Source of the DNA: Piscinibacter sp.
GTDB taxonomy: Bacteria > Pseudomonadota > Gammaproteobacteria > Burkholderiales > Burkholderiaceae_C
DNA length: 64,000 nt
Reading direction: 5' to 3'
Assembly (NCBI GenBank): GCA_017983795.1
Contig: JAGOAS010000007.1
Location: 62,001-126,000 of the forward strand
Positions 49,760 through 60,094 of the stretch are shown here, one piece after another (within the stretch, counting starts at the first letter, position 1; each line of letters begins with the position of its first letter). Made by a program: the position numbers and the translations under genes. A model generated the notes under the pieces. It saw nothing but the letters and a program-made list of their open reading frames with translations. It was not told the origin of the DNA and did no database searches.

Positions 49760-50924
49760 GCCTGCACGGCCCGGCGGCACCGCGTGGCGCGCCGTCGCCG
49801 CCGCTGCGCTGATGGCGTGCGGCGCGGCGCTCGCGCCCGCTGCGCACGCGCGCAGCCTGGCCGAGACCGAGGCCGCGCTCGAGCGCGCCGAGTCCAAAGA
49901 CCGCACGCTGTACCAGCTGCAGGCCGGCGTGGCGGCGCTGCGCGAGGCGAAGCTCGACGTGGCCACGCGCCACCTCGACGAGGCGCTCGACGCGATCGAG
50001 AGCGTGTACTCCAACGCCGAGGGCGCGGCCAAGGCGCGCTCGCTGTGGTACGAGGAAGGCGCGAAGGACTTCAAGGGCGAGCCCTACGAGCGCGCGATGG
50101 CCTTCTACTACCGCGGCCTGGTCTACCTGACCGAGGCCGACTACGAGAACGCACGCGCGTCGTTCCGCACCGCGCTGATGCAGAGCTCGTTCGCCGAGGA
50201 GCAGCGCTACCGCTCCGGCTTCGCGACGCTGATGTTCCTCGACGGCTGGTGCAGCCAGATGCTCGGCGACACCGCGCAGGCCGCCGAGGCCTATGCCGAG
50301 GTGGCGAAGGACCGCAAGGACTGGACACCGCCTTCGCCCGACGCCGGCATGCTGGTGGTGGCCGAGCTGGCCGGCGCGCCGCGCAAGATCGGCGACGGTG
50401 TGGGCAACCACGAGATCGTCTACCGCCGCGCCAAGCGCACGCCGGAAAAGCGCATCGAGATTGCCCAGGGCGCCACGCCACTGCGCCTGTACCCGATGGA
50501 AGACCTGTACGTGCAGGCCACCCACCGCGGCGCGCGAGCGATCGACCGCATCATCGACGGCAAGGTCAGCTTCCAGAAGGCCACCGGCGCGATCGGCGAC
50601 GCGGCCGCCAACCTGGCCAGCGAGGGCGCGCTGATCAACGTCGCGCTCGACGGCAGTGCCGGCCGCGCGCTCGGCGGGCTGGCCGCGGCCGGCGCGATCG
50701 TCTCGCTGGTGTCGGCCAACGTGAAGCCGCGCGCCGACGTGCGCTACTGGGCCAACCTGCCCGAGAGCCTGCACCTGGCCACGCTGGGCGCCGCCGCCGC
50801 GCCGCTGGGCGAACTGAAGCTGTTCGACGAGGCCGGGCAACCGGTGGCCAGCGACGAGCTGGTGCGCCGCGAATGGACCGACCCCAAGGGCCGCCGACTC
50901 GTCTGGATCAAGACACGGCGCTGA
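49740..50924 (+). CDS. Exported TPR-like protein, COG3014 family
   Basis: A 394-aa exported protein with N-terminal signal (a possible lipobox LMAC at Cys27 or a Sec cleavage site after AAHA). The first half is helical and TPR-like (LDEALDAIESVYSNAEGAAKARSLWYEEGAKDFKGEPYERAMAFYYRGLVYLTEADYENARASFRTALMQ) and the second half holds a hydrophobic glycine-rich segment (IVSLVSANVKPRADVRYWANLPE). This fits the COG3014 group, which I recall from gene sets with LpoB-like and other lipoproteins; assignment is from memory, not from a search. It overlaps the LpoB-like gene by 20 bp and uses an AGGAAG ribosome site within it. Confidence 0.8.
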   Translation: MTWCIAEPARPGGTAWRAVAAAALMACGAALAPAAHARSLAETEAALERAESKDRTLYQLQAGVAALREAKLDVATRHLDEALDAIESVYSNAEGAAKARSLWYEEGAKDFKGEPYERAMAFYYRGLVYLTEADYENARASFRTALMQSSFAEEQRYRSGFATLMFLDGWCSQMLGDTAQAAEAYAEVAKDRKDWTPPSPDAGMLVVAELAGAPRKIGDGVGNHEIVYRRAKRTPEKRIEIAQGATPLRLYPMEDLYVQATHRGARAIDRIIDGKVSFQKATGAIGDAAANLASEGALINVALDGSAGRALGGLAAAGAIVSLVSANVKPRADVRYWANLPESLHLATLGAAAAPLGELKLFDEAGQPVASDELVRREWTDPKGRRLVWIKTRR

Positions 50925-50954
50925 ACCGACCCCAAAGACTTGCAAGGACACACG

Positions 50955-51398
50955 ATGAAGACTCCCCTGTTCGCGCTGGCCCTGGCCGCCCTGCTCGTCG
51001 GCTGCGCGCAGCCGCAGTTCACCGAAGGCGCCAAGCTGGCGCAGCGCGTCGACGACAAGCTCGCGCCCGATGCGCGCATCCAGTACGACCAGGTCGTGGT
51101 CCTCGACCGCAGCCTGCAGGGCGTGAAGGCCGGCAGGATCGCGGTCGAGAGCCAGGGCTCGCGGCGCACGCCGACCGGCACGCTGAAGGTGATCGCGCAG
51201 CTGCGCAACCGCACCGACTTCACCCAGGTGATCGAGGCGCGCGTCAGCTTCTACGACAGTGGCTATGCACCGGTGGACCGCGCCAGCGCCTGGAACCGCA
51301 TCGTGCTCGATGCCAACGGCGTCGGCGTCTACGAAGGCAGCTCGACGCTGACGTCACAGGTGGCGCACTACCTCGTCGAAGTGCGGGAGGCACGCTGA
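50955..51398 (+). CDS. YcfL-like (DUF1425) lipoprotein
   Basis: A 147-aa lipoprotein (lipobox LVGC, Cys17) with a single beta-sandwich domain typical of YcfL/DUF1425: DKLAPDARIQYDQVVVLDRSLQGVKAGRIAVESQGSRRTPTGTLKVIAQLRNRTDFTQVIEARVSFYDSGYAPVDRASAWNRIVLDANGVGVYEGSS. In E. coli ycfL sits immediately upstream of lpoB; here the two families again lie in one operon, with a COG3014-like gene between. No role is established. The stop overlaps the next start (TGATG). Start chosen at MKTPLFALAL with a GGA site. Confidence 0.83.
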   Translation: MKTPLFALALAALLVGCAQPQFTEGAKLAQRVDDKLAPDARIQYDQVVVLDRSLQGVKAGRIAVESQGSRRTPTGTLKVIAQLRNRTDFTQVIEARVSFYDSGYAPVDRASAWNRIVLDANGVGVYEGSSTLTSQVAHYLVEVREAR

Positions 51399-52144
51399 TG
51401 CGCGCCGCGGCACTGTCGATGGGCGCGCTGCTGGCGCTGGCCTCGGCCGGCGCGCAGGCGCAGCTGTTCGAGACCGAGCGCATGCTGACCACGCCGGTCG
51501 AGCCCGGCGTGGTCGCGCCGCACAAGCCCACGGCGGCGCATGCCGGCGATGTCGGCGAGACCGGCTCGCTGCAGGTGGCCGCCGCACCGGGCTCGACGCT
51601 GCAGGACTGGTACACCAGGCAGGGCCGCCCTGCGGTGGCGCTGTTCTTCGACCGCCGCCTCGAGCGCCTGCCGGCCGGCTGGGACGGCACGGCCCGCGTG
51701 ATGATCGCCAGCGAGAAGCAGGCCGGCGGCAAGACCGAGACCGAGAACATCTCGATCGCGCTGGAGCACAAGGCACCGCGCGGCTCGCTGCAGCAGCGCC
51801 GCCCGGTGGTGCAGCTGGTCGAGAACTCGCTGCTGCGCGAGCTGCAGCGCATGCGCGTGCGGCTGGTCGATCCGTCGGTGGTCGAGCGCGCGCTGGCCGC
51901 CAAGGGCAAGGGCGGCGACACCGAGTACGACGCGCTCAAGGGCGCGGCCGGCTACCTGCTGGAGATCGAGCTGGCCGCCACCGGCGCCGAGGTGTCGATG
52001 ATCGGTGGGCTCAAGAGCCTGGCCGGCGACATCGTTGCCACCGTGCGCGCGCCGGTGCAGGACGACCTGCGTGAACCGGCCGCCGCCGATGCACTGGCGC
52101 GCGACTTCATCCGCAAGCTGCTCGCCGCCCCGGCGGCGATGTGA
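51398..52144 (+). CDS. Exported protein of unknown function, last gene of the envelope operon
   Basis: A 248-aa protein with a Sec signal (MRAAALSMGALLALASAGAQA). The mature part has a CsgG/LpoB-like flavour: ARVMIASEKQ, RRPVVQLVENSLLRELQRMRVRLVDPSVVERALAAKGKGGDTEYDALKGAAGYLLEIELAATG ... GDIVATVRAPVQDDLREPAAADALARDFIRKLLA, that is a scaffold for a nucleotide-binding-like alpha/beta domain seen in outer-membrane assembly lipoproteins, but without a lipobox. I do not assign a function. Its start overlaps the YcfL-like stop, so it is certainly part of the operon. It converges on the phosphoesterase gene 27 bp away. Confidence 0.83.
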   Translation: MRAAALSMGALLALASAGAQAQLFETERMLTTPVEPGVVAPHKPTAAHAGDVGETGSLQVAAAPGSTLQDWYTRQGRPAVALFFDRRLERLPAGWDGTARVMIASEKQAGGKTETENISIALEHKAPRGSLQQRRPVVQLVENSLLRELQRMRVRLVDPSVVERALAAKGKGGDTEYDALKGAAGYLLEIELAATGAEVSMIGGLKSLAGDIVATVRAPVQDDLREPAAADALARDFIRKLLAAPAAM

Positions 52145-52171
52145 GCACGCCGCCCCGCCGCCGGGCACTGC

Positions 52172-53692
52172 TCACTGCAGCGCCGCGCTGAGGTCGCCGT
52201 TCTTCTCGCGCACGCCCGGCAGCGGCTCGAGGCCGAAACGCCGGGTGATGAATTTGAGGATCGAGCCGGTGTCGTAGCTGGTGTGGTCGACGAAGCCGCG
52301 CTTGACGTTCGGCCCGACGATCAGCGCCGGAATGCGCGTGCCGGGGCCGAGCCGGTCGCCCCAGCCGGAGCCGGCGGGCGGGCTCACGTGATCCCAGTAG
52401 CCGCCGTTCTCGTCGTAGGTCAGCACGATCAGCATGTCCTTCCATTGCGGGCTGGCGCGCAGCTTGGTGAGCAACGCGGCCATGTGCTCGTCACCGCTCT
52501 TGATGTCGGTGTAGGAGGGGTGCTGGGTGTAGCGGCCGGCCGGCTTGTAGAAGCTCACCGCGGGCAGCGTGCCGGCGGCGATGTCGCGCTCGAAGTCTTC
52601 GCCGTCCTTGATGTGCGCGGCGCGATCGGGCGTGCCGGGGGCGAAGCGCTCGTAGTAGTTGAAGGGCTGGTGATGCGGCTGGAACATCGGGCTGCCCTCG
52701 TTGCGCGTATAGATCATCTGCCGCTTCACCGCGGGCGGCTGGCGCCCGTCGGCCAGCGCGACGTTCCAGCCGCCCGAATACCAGGCCCAGGACACGCCCT
52801 TGGCGCTGAGCGTGTCGCCGATGGTCCTGGCGCGCTGCGGCGGCAGCGGCTGGCCGAGCGATGCCGTGCCCTTGGGGTCGGCGGCGTCGAGCGAGCCGCC
52901 TTCGGCCGGCGGCACGCCGCTGGGCTGCCAGGGCGGCTGGGTGGTGTTCACCGAGAGGCCGTCGGGCGTCACCTGCCCGCCCAGCCCGCCGCTGAAGACC
53001 TGCACCGCGCCCTCGTTGGCCGAGGGCGAGCCGGGCTTCTTGGTCAGGCGGCCGTCGGCGTCGAGCACGGCGCGCATGCTGGCCGGCGCGTCGGCATGCT
53101 GCGGCGCGCAGGCGCAGATCAGGTACTGGTGGTTGAGGTAGGAGCCGCCGAACGCGCCCATGAAGAAGCGATCGGCCAGCGTGTACTCCTTCGCCCATTG
53201 CCAGAGCTTGAACTGCGAGCCGTCGTAGTGGCCCATGGTCCAGCCGCCCACGGTCGACATCGCGGCGAACAGGTTGTTCTTCCCGCCGTTGATCTGCTCC
53301 TGGTTGTGGAAGAAGGCGTGGATCGGGCTGGGCACGATCTCGCTGATGGTCTTGCTGACCGGCGGCGCGTCGATGCGGAAGGGCCGGTTGGGCAGGCGCG
53401 GGAAGCGCGCGTCGGGCTTGCCGTTCGGGCCGAAGACGATCAGCTCCTTGAGCGGCTGGCCGTCGTGGTCGAGTTGCGTGGCCTGCTCGGCGCTCGCATT
53501 GGCCACGCCGTCGGCGCCGGGGAACAGGCCGTAGAGATTGTCGAAGCTGTGGTTCTCCGCAAAGATCACGACGACATGGCGCACGCGCTCGATGGATGCC
53601 TGCGAGGCATCGCGCGCGGTGGGTGCGGCGCAGCCGGCGAGGGCGAGCGCGGCCGCGAGCGCGAGGCCGCTGCGGCGGGGTGAAAGCAACAT
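52172..53692 (-). CDS. Phospholipase C / acid phosphatase (AcpA)-type phosphoesterase
   Basis: A 506-aa exported enzyme of the phosphoesterase superfamily that includes bacterial phospholipase C and AcpA. The start ATG follows an AGGAGGAG ribosome site; the N-terminal signal ends in a lipobox-like LAGC (Cys21), so it may be a lipoprotein. The catalytic block is FAENHSFDNLYGLFPG (45-60), followed by the substrate-pocket regions and DENGGYWDHVSPP near the C-terminus. Substrate (phospholipid or phosphomonoester) cannot be decided. The gene is divergent from the cytochrome c gene, with 179 bp between starts that contain an FNR-like box. Confidence 0.87.
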   Translation of the reverse strand: MLLSPRRSGLALAAALALAGCAAPTARDASQASIERVRHVVVIFAENHSFDNLYGLFPGADGVANASAEQATQLDHDGQPLKELIVFGPNGKPDARFPRLPNRPFRIDAPPVSKTISEIVPSPIHAFFHNQEQINGGKNNLFAAMSTVGGWTMGHYDGSQFKLWQWAKEYTLADRFFMGAFGGSYLNHQYLICACAPQHADAPASMRAVLDADGRLTKKPGSPSANEGAVQVFSGGLGGQVTPDGLSVNTTQPPWQPSGVPPAEGGSLDAADPKGTASLGQPLPPQRARTIGDTLSAKGVSWAWYSGGWNVALADGRQPPAVKRQMIYTRNEGSPMFQPHHQPFNYYERFAPGTPDRAAHIKDGEDFERDIAAGTLPAVSFYKPAGRYTQHPSYTDIKSGDEHMAALLTKLRASPQWKDMLIVLTYDENGGYWDHVSPPAGSGWGDRLGPGTRIPALIVGPNVKRGFVDHTSYDTGSILKFITRRFGLEPLPGVREKNGDLSAALQ

Positions 53693-53791
53693 CTCGGGTC
53701 TCCTCCTGGAACGTTCGCTGTTCCACGCTGGCGCAGCGGCCGTGGCGCCGCCGAGACGCCGTGCTCCATCGTGGCAAAACGAGTTTTGCGG

Positions 53792-53805
53792 TTGACGCCT
53801 ATCAA
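53792..53805 (+). promoter_or_regulatory. FNR/ANR-like box upstream of the cytochrome c gene
   Basis: TTGAC-GCCT-ATCAA differs from the TTGAT-N4-ATCAA consensus at one position and its centre is about 74 bp before the cytochrome ATG. That fits a class II site centred near -41.5 with a start of transcription about 33 bp upstream of the ATG. Confidence 0.65.
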
Positions 53806-53871
53806 CCGGGGCGGCGTGGGGTCCACCAAGCATGAGCTCGAATTCGAACCCGATGACAGAGGAGTGACCCC

Positions 53872-55414
<1,543 letters not shown>

Positions 55415-55417
<3 letters not shown>

Positions 55418-55604
55418 GCCGCCGAAGCGAAGCGCCTATGCAATTGCGCAGCGCAGGCGGCTCAACTCAGGCCGACGCTGGCCAGTTGCACAGGGCCTTC
55501 GCTCTGGCCTGAGCCGCCGAAGCGAAGCGCCTATGCAATTGCGCAGCGCAGGCGGCTCAACACAGGCCGACGCTGGCCAGTTGCACAGGGCCTTCGCTCT
55601 GGCC
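55415..55604 (+). repeat. 95-bp tandem duplication immediately after tgt
   Basis: Two adjacent copies, 55415-55509 and 55510-55604, differ at a single position (T at 55467, A at 55562). Each begins with TGAGCCGCCGAAGCGAAGCG, contains GGCGGCTC complementary to its start (GAGCCGCC), and an AGGCC...GGCCT pair near its end, so every copy can fold. The tgt stop codon is the first triplet of copy 1. The period is not a multiple of 3 and no coding frame is kept. The rest of the gap to 55691 shows no gene. Confidence 0.95.
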
Positions 55605-55691
55605 TGAGTGTGGCGCTGGCTTGACGCGGGTCAGGCCAAAGCGCGCGAGCGGCGCGGAAGATCGGCCTCCCCGTCACGCGCAGTACCCACC

Positions 55692-56972
55692 ATGCCGCAG
55701 CATCCGAGCGCCGCCCCCTTCGACACCGACGTGCTCATCATCGGCGCCGGCCCGAGCGGCCTGGCGCTGGCGCGTGCGCTGGCCGATGCGTCGATCCGCA
55801 GCATCGTGCTCGACGCGCAGGATGCCGCCACGCTCGCCGACCCCGCGCCCGACGGCCGCGACATCGCGCTGACGCATCGCGCCGCGGTGCTGATGCGCCG
55901 CCTCGGCCTGTGGGAGCGCCTGCCCGCGGCCGAGGTGGCGCCACTGCGCGCCGCCGAGGTCTACAACGGCCGCGATCCCCAGCCGCTGCACTTCGATCCG
56001 CAGGGCTCGGGCGAAGACGAGCTCGGCTGGCTGGTCTCCAACCACGTGATCCGCCGCGCCAGCTGGGAAGCGGTGCAAGGCCGCGAGGCCATCACGCTGC
56101 GCCCGGGCACGCGCGTGCTGGGCCTGGCCATCGAGGCCGACGCCGCCACGCTGCGCTGCCGCGCGGCCGACGGCAGCGAGGCGACGTTGCGCGCACCGCT
56201 GCTCGTCGCTGCCGACAGCCGCTTCTCCGAGGCGCGCCGCCAGGCCGGCATCGGCGCGCAGATGCGCGACTTCGGCCGCAGCGTGATCGTCTGCCGCATG
56301 GCGCACAGCGAGCCGAACCGCGCGGTGGCGCAGGAGTGCTTCCACATCGGCCACACGCTGGCCGTGCTGCCGATGAACGGCGGCGAGAGCTCGATGGTGG
56401 TGACGGTCTCGTCCGACCAGGCGCTGGCGATGCAGCAGTGGGACGACGCGCGCTTCACCGCCTGGGTGCAGCAGCAGCTCGGCGAGCGGCTGGGCACGCT
56501 CACGCTGCGCGGCAAGCGCCACCTCTATCCGCTGGTGGCGGTGTATGCGCAGCGCTTCGTCGCGCCGCGCTTCGCGCTGATCGGCGATGCGGCGGTGGGC
56601 ATGCACCCGGTCACCGCGCACGGCTACAACTTCGGCCTCTACGGCGTCGACGTGCTCGCCGGCCTGCTGGCCAGCGCGCAGCGCGCCGGCCGCGACCTCG
56701 GCAGCCTGGCCGTGCTGCAGCCCTACGAGACGATTCACAAGCGCGAGACCTGGCCGATCTTTCACGGCACCAACGCGATCGTCGGCCTGTTCACCGACGA
56801 CCGCGGCGCGGCGCGCCTGGTGCGCCAGGCCGTGGTGCGCGTGGCCGAGCACCTGCCGCCGCTCAAGCGCGCCATCACGCAGCGCCTGACGCGCAGCGAT
56901 GCCACGCCCTGGCCGCCGCTGCCGCCCTTGCCGCCGCTGCCCGCGGTGCTGACCTCGCTGTGGCGAGGTTGA
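55692..56972 (+). CDS. UbiH/UbiF-type FAD-dependent aromatic monooxygenase
   Basis: A 426-aa flavin monooxygenase of the ubiquinone-biosynthesis hydroxylase family. The dinucleotide motif is GAGPSG at 18-23, the substrate-gating motif DGRDIALTHRAAVLMRRLGLW follows, and the FAD-ribose motif reads FALIGDAAVGMHPVTAHGYNFGLYGVDVLAG. It probably hydroxylates a polyprenylphenol ring carbon, but whether it acts at C5, C6 or C1 cannot be read; ubiA elsewhere in the window makes the substrate. Start at MPQHPSAAPF; the frame upstream covers the repeat and is not coding-like. Its stop touches that of the convergent acyltransferase gene with no gap. Confidence 0.88.
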   Translation: MPQHPSAAPFDTDVLIIGAGPSGLALARALADASIRSIVLDAQDAATLADPAPDGRDIALTHRAAVLMRRLGLWERLPAAEVAPLRAAEVYNGRDPQPLHFDPQGSGEDELGWLVSNHVIRRASWEAVQGREAITLRPGTRVLGLAIEADAATLRCRAADGSEATLRAPLLVAADSRFSEARRQAGIGAQMRDFGRSVIVCRMAHSEPNRAVAQECFHIGHTLAVLPMNGGESSMVVTVSSDQALAMQQWDDARFTAWVQQQLGERLGTLTLRGKRHLYPLVAVYAQRFVAPRFALIGDAAVGMHPVTAHGYNFGLYGVDVLAGLLASAQRAGRDLGSLAVLQPYETIHKRETWPIFHGTNAIVGLFTDDRGAARLVRQAVVRVAEHLPPLKRAITQRLTRSDATPWPPLPPLPPLPAVLTSLWRG

Positions 56973-58865
56973 TCAGGCGGCCAGCAAGGCGCCCACGCGC
57001 TCGCGCAAGCCGCCCGGCGTGACCTGCGCCGGCGGCACCGGCTCACCCGCCACCAGGCCGACGCGGCTGAAGAAGCCGCGCCGGAAGGGCTTGCTCATCG
57101 CGTTGCCCTCGATGCGCGAGAAGAACGAGCCCCACAGGTTGCGCAGCGCCAGCGGCACCACCGGCACCGGGTTGGCCTCGAGCAGCTTCATCACGCCGCC
57201 CTTGAATTCGCCGAGCGTGCCGTCGCGCGTGATCGCGCCCTCGGGGAAGATGCACAGCAGGTCGCCGGCGTCGAGCACCGCCCGGGCGCGCGCGAAGGCC
57301 TGCTCGTAGGCCTGCGGGTCTTCCTTCTGCGGCGCGATCGGCACGGCCTTGGCGAAGCGGAACAGCGTGCCCAGCACCGGCAGCTTGAAGATGCGGTGGT
57401 CCATGATGAAGACGATGGGCCGCGGGCTGGCCGCCATCAGCAGGATCGCGTCGACGAAGCTGACGTGGTTGCACACCAGGATGGCCGCGCCCTCGGTGGG
57501 AATGTGCTCGTCGCCGCGCACCTCGAAGCGGTAGACGAGCCGCGTGGCGATCCAGGCGATGAAGCGCAGCAGGTACTCCGGCACGACGAGGAAGATGTAG
57601 CCGGCCACCAGCAGGTTGAGCAGCCCGGTGATGAGGAACAGCTGCGGCACCGTCACGCCCGCCTTGAGCAGCAGCGCGGCCATCGCCGCGCTGGCGATCA
57701 TGAACAGGGCGTTGAGGATGTTGTTGGCGGCGATGATGCGCGAGCGGTGGCTGGGCAACGAGCGCATCTGGATCAGCGCATACATCGGCACGCTGTAGAG
57801 GCCGGCGAAGAGCGCCAGCAGCGCCAGGTCGGCCATCACGCGCCAGTGCGCCGGCTGGGCGAGAAACCGGCCCAGCGTGAGCGCGCCCTCGCCGTGCACC
57901 AGGCCGCGCGAGGCGAACCAGAGGTCGATCGCGAACAGGCTCATGCCGAAGGCGCCGAAGGGCACCAGGCCGATCTCGACGTGGCGGCGCGAGAGCGTCT
58001 CGCACAGCAGCGAGCCGGTGGCGATGCCGATCGAGAACACCACCAGCAGCAGCGAGGCCACCTGCTCGTTGCCGCCCAGCACGTCTTTCGCGAAGGCGGG
58101 AAACTGCGTCAGGAATACCGCGCCGAAGAACCACATCCACGAGATGCCCAGCAGCGAGCGGAACACCACGATGCTGCCGTGCGCGAGCTTCAGGTTGCGC
58201 CAGGTCTCGGTGACCGGGTTCCAGTTGATCTGCAGCGCCGCATCGGTGGCCGGCGCGCGGGGCACGAACTGCGCGCTCACGCGGCCGAGCAGCGCCAGCG
58301 CGAGACAGCTCCAGGCCACGTAGCTCGCGCCGACCTCGGGCACCGCGATGAGCAGGCCGCCGACCACGTTGCCGAGCAGGATGGCCACGAAGGTGCCCAT
58401 CTCCACCATGCCGTTGCCGCCGGTGAGCTCGCGCTCGTCGAGCTGCTGCGGCAGGTAGGCGTATTTCACCGGGCCGAACAGCGTGGAGTGCACGCCCAGC
58501 AGGAAGGTGCACAGCAGCAGCACCGGCACGCTCTTCGCGGTGAAGCCGTAGAGCGCGATCGCCATGATCGCGATCTCCAGGTTCTTCACGAAGCGGATCA
58601 GCCGGGCCTTGTCGAACTTGTCGGCCAGCTGGCCGGAGGTCGCCGAGAAGAGCAGGAAGGGCAGGATGAACAGCGCCGCGATCAGCTGCACGACGAGTGC
58701 CGGCGCGAGGCCGCTGGCGCTGGTGGCGCCGAAGGTCACCATCACGGTGAAGGCGAACTTGAACAGGTTGTCGTTGCCGGCGCCGAGAAACTGCGCCCAG
58801 AAGAAGGGCGCGAAGCGGCGCTGGCCCAGCAGCGCGAACTGATTCGTCGGATGCGGATCGTGCAA
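56973..58865 (-). CDS. MFS transporter fused to 1-acyl-sn-glycerol-3-phosphate acyltransferase (LplT-PlsC type)
   Basis: A 630-aa fusion. Residues 1 to about 415 form an LplT-like MFS with some twelve helices (opening FAPFFWAQFLGAGNDNLFKFAF), the flippase that brings lysophospholipid inward; residues about 430-630 form a PlsC acyltransferase with the HxxxxD motif in CNHVSFVDAILL and FPEGAITRDG. Such proteins re-acylate lysophospholipids at the inner membrane. The E. coli Aas adenylation domain that would activate the acyl chain is not fused here, so acyl-ACP or acyl-CoA must come from elsewhere. Confidence 0.92.
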   Translation of the reverse strand: MHDPHPTNQFALLGQRRFAPFFWAQFLGAGNDNLFKFAFTVMVTFGATSASGLAPALVVQLIAALFILPFLLFSATSGQLADKFDKARLIRFVKNLEIAIMAIALYGFTAKSVPVLLLCTFLLGVHSTLFGPVKYAYLPQQLDERELTGGNGMVEMGTFVAILLGNVVGGLLIAVPEVGASYVAWSCLALALLGRVSAQFVPRAPATDAALQINWNPVTETWRNLKLAHGSIVVFRSLLGISWMWFFGAVFLTQFPAFAKDVLGGNEQVASLLLVVFSIGIATGSLLCETLSRRHVEIGLVPFGAFGMSLFAIDLWFASRGLVHGEGALTLGRFLAQPAHWRVMADLALLALFAGLYSVPMYALIQMRSLPSHRSRIIAANNILNALFMIASAAMAALLLKAGVTVPQLFLITGLLNLLVAGYIFLVVPEYLLRFIAWIATRLVYRFEVRGDEHIPTEGAAILVCNHVSFVDAILLMAASPRPIVFIMDHRIFKLPVLGTLFRFAKAVPIAPQKEDPQAYEQAFARARAVLDAGDLLCIFPEGAITRDGTLGEFKGGVMKLLEANPVPVVPLALRNLWGSFFSRIEGNAMSKPFRRGFFSRVGLVAGEPVPPAQVTPGGLRERVGALLAA

Positions 58866-58896
58866 GTCTTCCTCCGTGGTCGTTGTCGTTCTCGGC

Positions 58897-59670
58897 TCAG
58901 CGCACCAGTTGCACCGGGGTGGCCAGCCCGCTGCGATTCAACCACGCGAACACCGAATCGACGGTGACGGTCTCGATGCGATCCGAGAAGCGCTTCTCGT
59001 TCGGATGATCGTCGAAGGCGATGTTGGCCGCGGTGGCGCGCGCGCCCAGGCGGGTGAAGGCGTTCAGGTGCAGCGTGGTCGGCTCGTAGCCGCTGAACTT
59101 CAGCCAGGCCTGGGCGCGATCGCGCGTGAACGTCGCTGCCTGCGGCGCCTGCGCCATCGCCAGCGTCTCGATCGCCCACTGGTTGCTCTGCTGGTAGCGC
59201 TGCGCCCAGGGGTAGGCGAGCATGCTGTAGGCGGACGTGTGCAGGCGCGTCGCCTGCGCGTTGTCGCGCAGCACGGGCAGCAGCCTGGCCTGCAGGTCCG
59301 GCTGCGGCACCACGAAGCCGGCCTTGTATTCGTGCAGGTCGTCGAGGAAGAACTCGCCCAGGCCCTGGCGGTAGACGTCGGCGCGCGCGCTGCCGCAGGC
59401 ATTGAGCTTGTGCAGCACGCGCCAGCGCGCGCCGTCCTTGTAGGCGAGACCGAGGTGCGACCAGGCCAGGCCGTACTTCGACAGATCCTGCCCGGCGCGC
59501 GCCAGCAGCACCACCTGCGCGCCGCTGGCGTCGAGCGCGGCGGCGGTGTGCTGGGCGAGGGTCATCGCGCGCTGCACGTTGAGCGCTTCCGGCGCTCGTT
59601 GCTCGCAGCTGCGCCCTGCCTGGGCTGCGCCTGCCGCGAGCACGAGCGTGATCGCGAAGGCGGCCTTCAT
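58897..59670 (-). CDS. DUF2145-like exported protein
   Basis: A 257-aa secreted protein with a Sec signal (MKAAFAITLVLAAGAAQAG). The mature part is rich in conserved-looking polar motifs: VVLLARAGQDLSKYGLAWSHLGLAYKDG, VLHKLNACGSARADVYRQGLGEFFLDDLHEYKAGFVVPQPDLQ, YSMLAYPWAQRYQQSNQWAIETLAMA and FDDHPNEKRFSDRIETVTVDSVFAWL. I recall this as DUF2145, possibly a papain-like or YiiX-type fold (the SHLGLAY and CNxC-like residues would suit), but that is uncertain. It is translationally coupled (ATGA) to a small hydrophobic protein gene upstream and belongs to a three-gene group with yiaA. Confidence 0.8.
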   Translation of the reverse strand: MKAAFAITLVLAAGAAQAGRSCEQRAPEALNVQRAMTLAQHTAAALDASGAQVVLLARAGQDLSKYGLAWSHLGLAYKDGARWRVLHKLNACGSARADVYRQGLGEFFLDDLHEYKAGFVVPQPDLQARLLPVLRDNAQATRLHTSAYSMLAYPWAQRYQQSNQWAIETLAMAQAPQAATFTRDRAQAWLKFSGYEPTTLHLNAFTRLGARATAANIAFDDHPNEKRFSDRIETVTVDSVFAWLNRSGLATPVQLVR

Positions 59671-60086
59671 CGGCTGACGCGCTCGTTGTAGAGCAGCGCC
59701 TCGCCGATGGCGTTGGGGATGTAGGCGAGCGCCTTGCCCGCCGCCGAGAGCACCCAGCCGGCGCTGAAGGCGCTGACCGTGATCGCCGTGCCGGCCGCCA
59801 CCGAGAGGCCGCCCGCGGCCATGGCCGAGAGCGTGATGCTGGCGCGCGCGCCGTCGGAGGCGCGCTCCAGGATCCACACCGTGCCCTCGGCCGAGGCCTC
59901 GACGGCCACCACCGTGAGCACGGCGCCGCCGGAGATCAGCAGCGCGGGCGCGGCCACCGACACCGCCACCGGCAGCAGCGACAGCGCGCTGGCGTCCGAG
60001 GGCGTGGGGTGCGCGCGCACCGGGCCGGCCAGGGCCGCGGCCAGCGCGGCCGCGGCGACGAGGGAGCGGAAGAAGCGCTGGTTCAT
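59667..60086 (-). CDS. Small exported hydrophobic protein
   Basis: A 139-aa protein with an N-terminal signal (FFRSLVAAAALAAALAGPVRA) and several short hydrophobic, Gly/Ala/Ser-rich segments (LPVAVSVAAPALLISGGAVLTVVAVEA, ITLSAMAAGGLSVAAGTAITVSAFSAGWVLSAAGKALAYIPNAIGEALL). It could be an inner-membrane or periplasmic membrane-associated protein. No family recognised. Its stop overlaps the start of the DUF2145-like gene and its start is 8 bp from the end of yiaA, so the three are one operon. Confidence 0.78.
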   Translation of the reverse strand: MNQRFFRSLVAAAALAAALAGPVRAHPTPSDASALSLLPVAVSVAAPALLISGGAVLTVVAVEASAEGTVWILERASDGARASITLSAMAAGGLSVAAGTAITVSAFSAGWVLSAAGKALAYIPNAIGEALLYNERVSR

Positions 60087-60094
60087 GCTGCTGC

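Noticed and set aside
53774-53789. Inverted repeat GCAAAA-N4-TTTTGC ahead of the cytochrome gene as a terminator
   Set aside because: It lies between two divergent genes and has no upstream transcript to end; the stem is short and weak. It might be a regulator site but nothing supports that.
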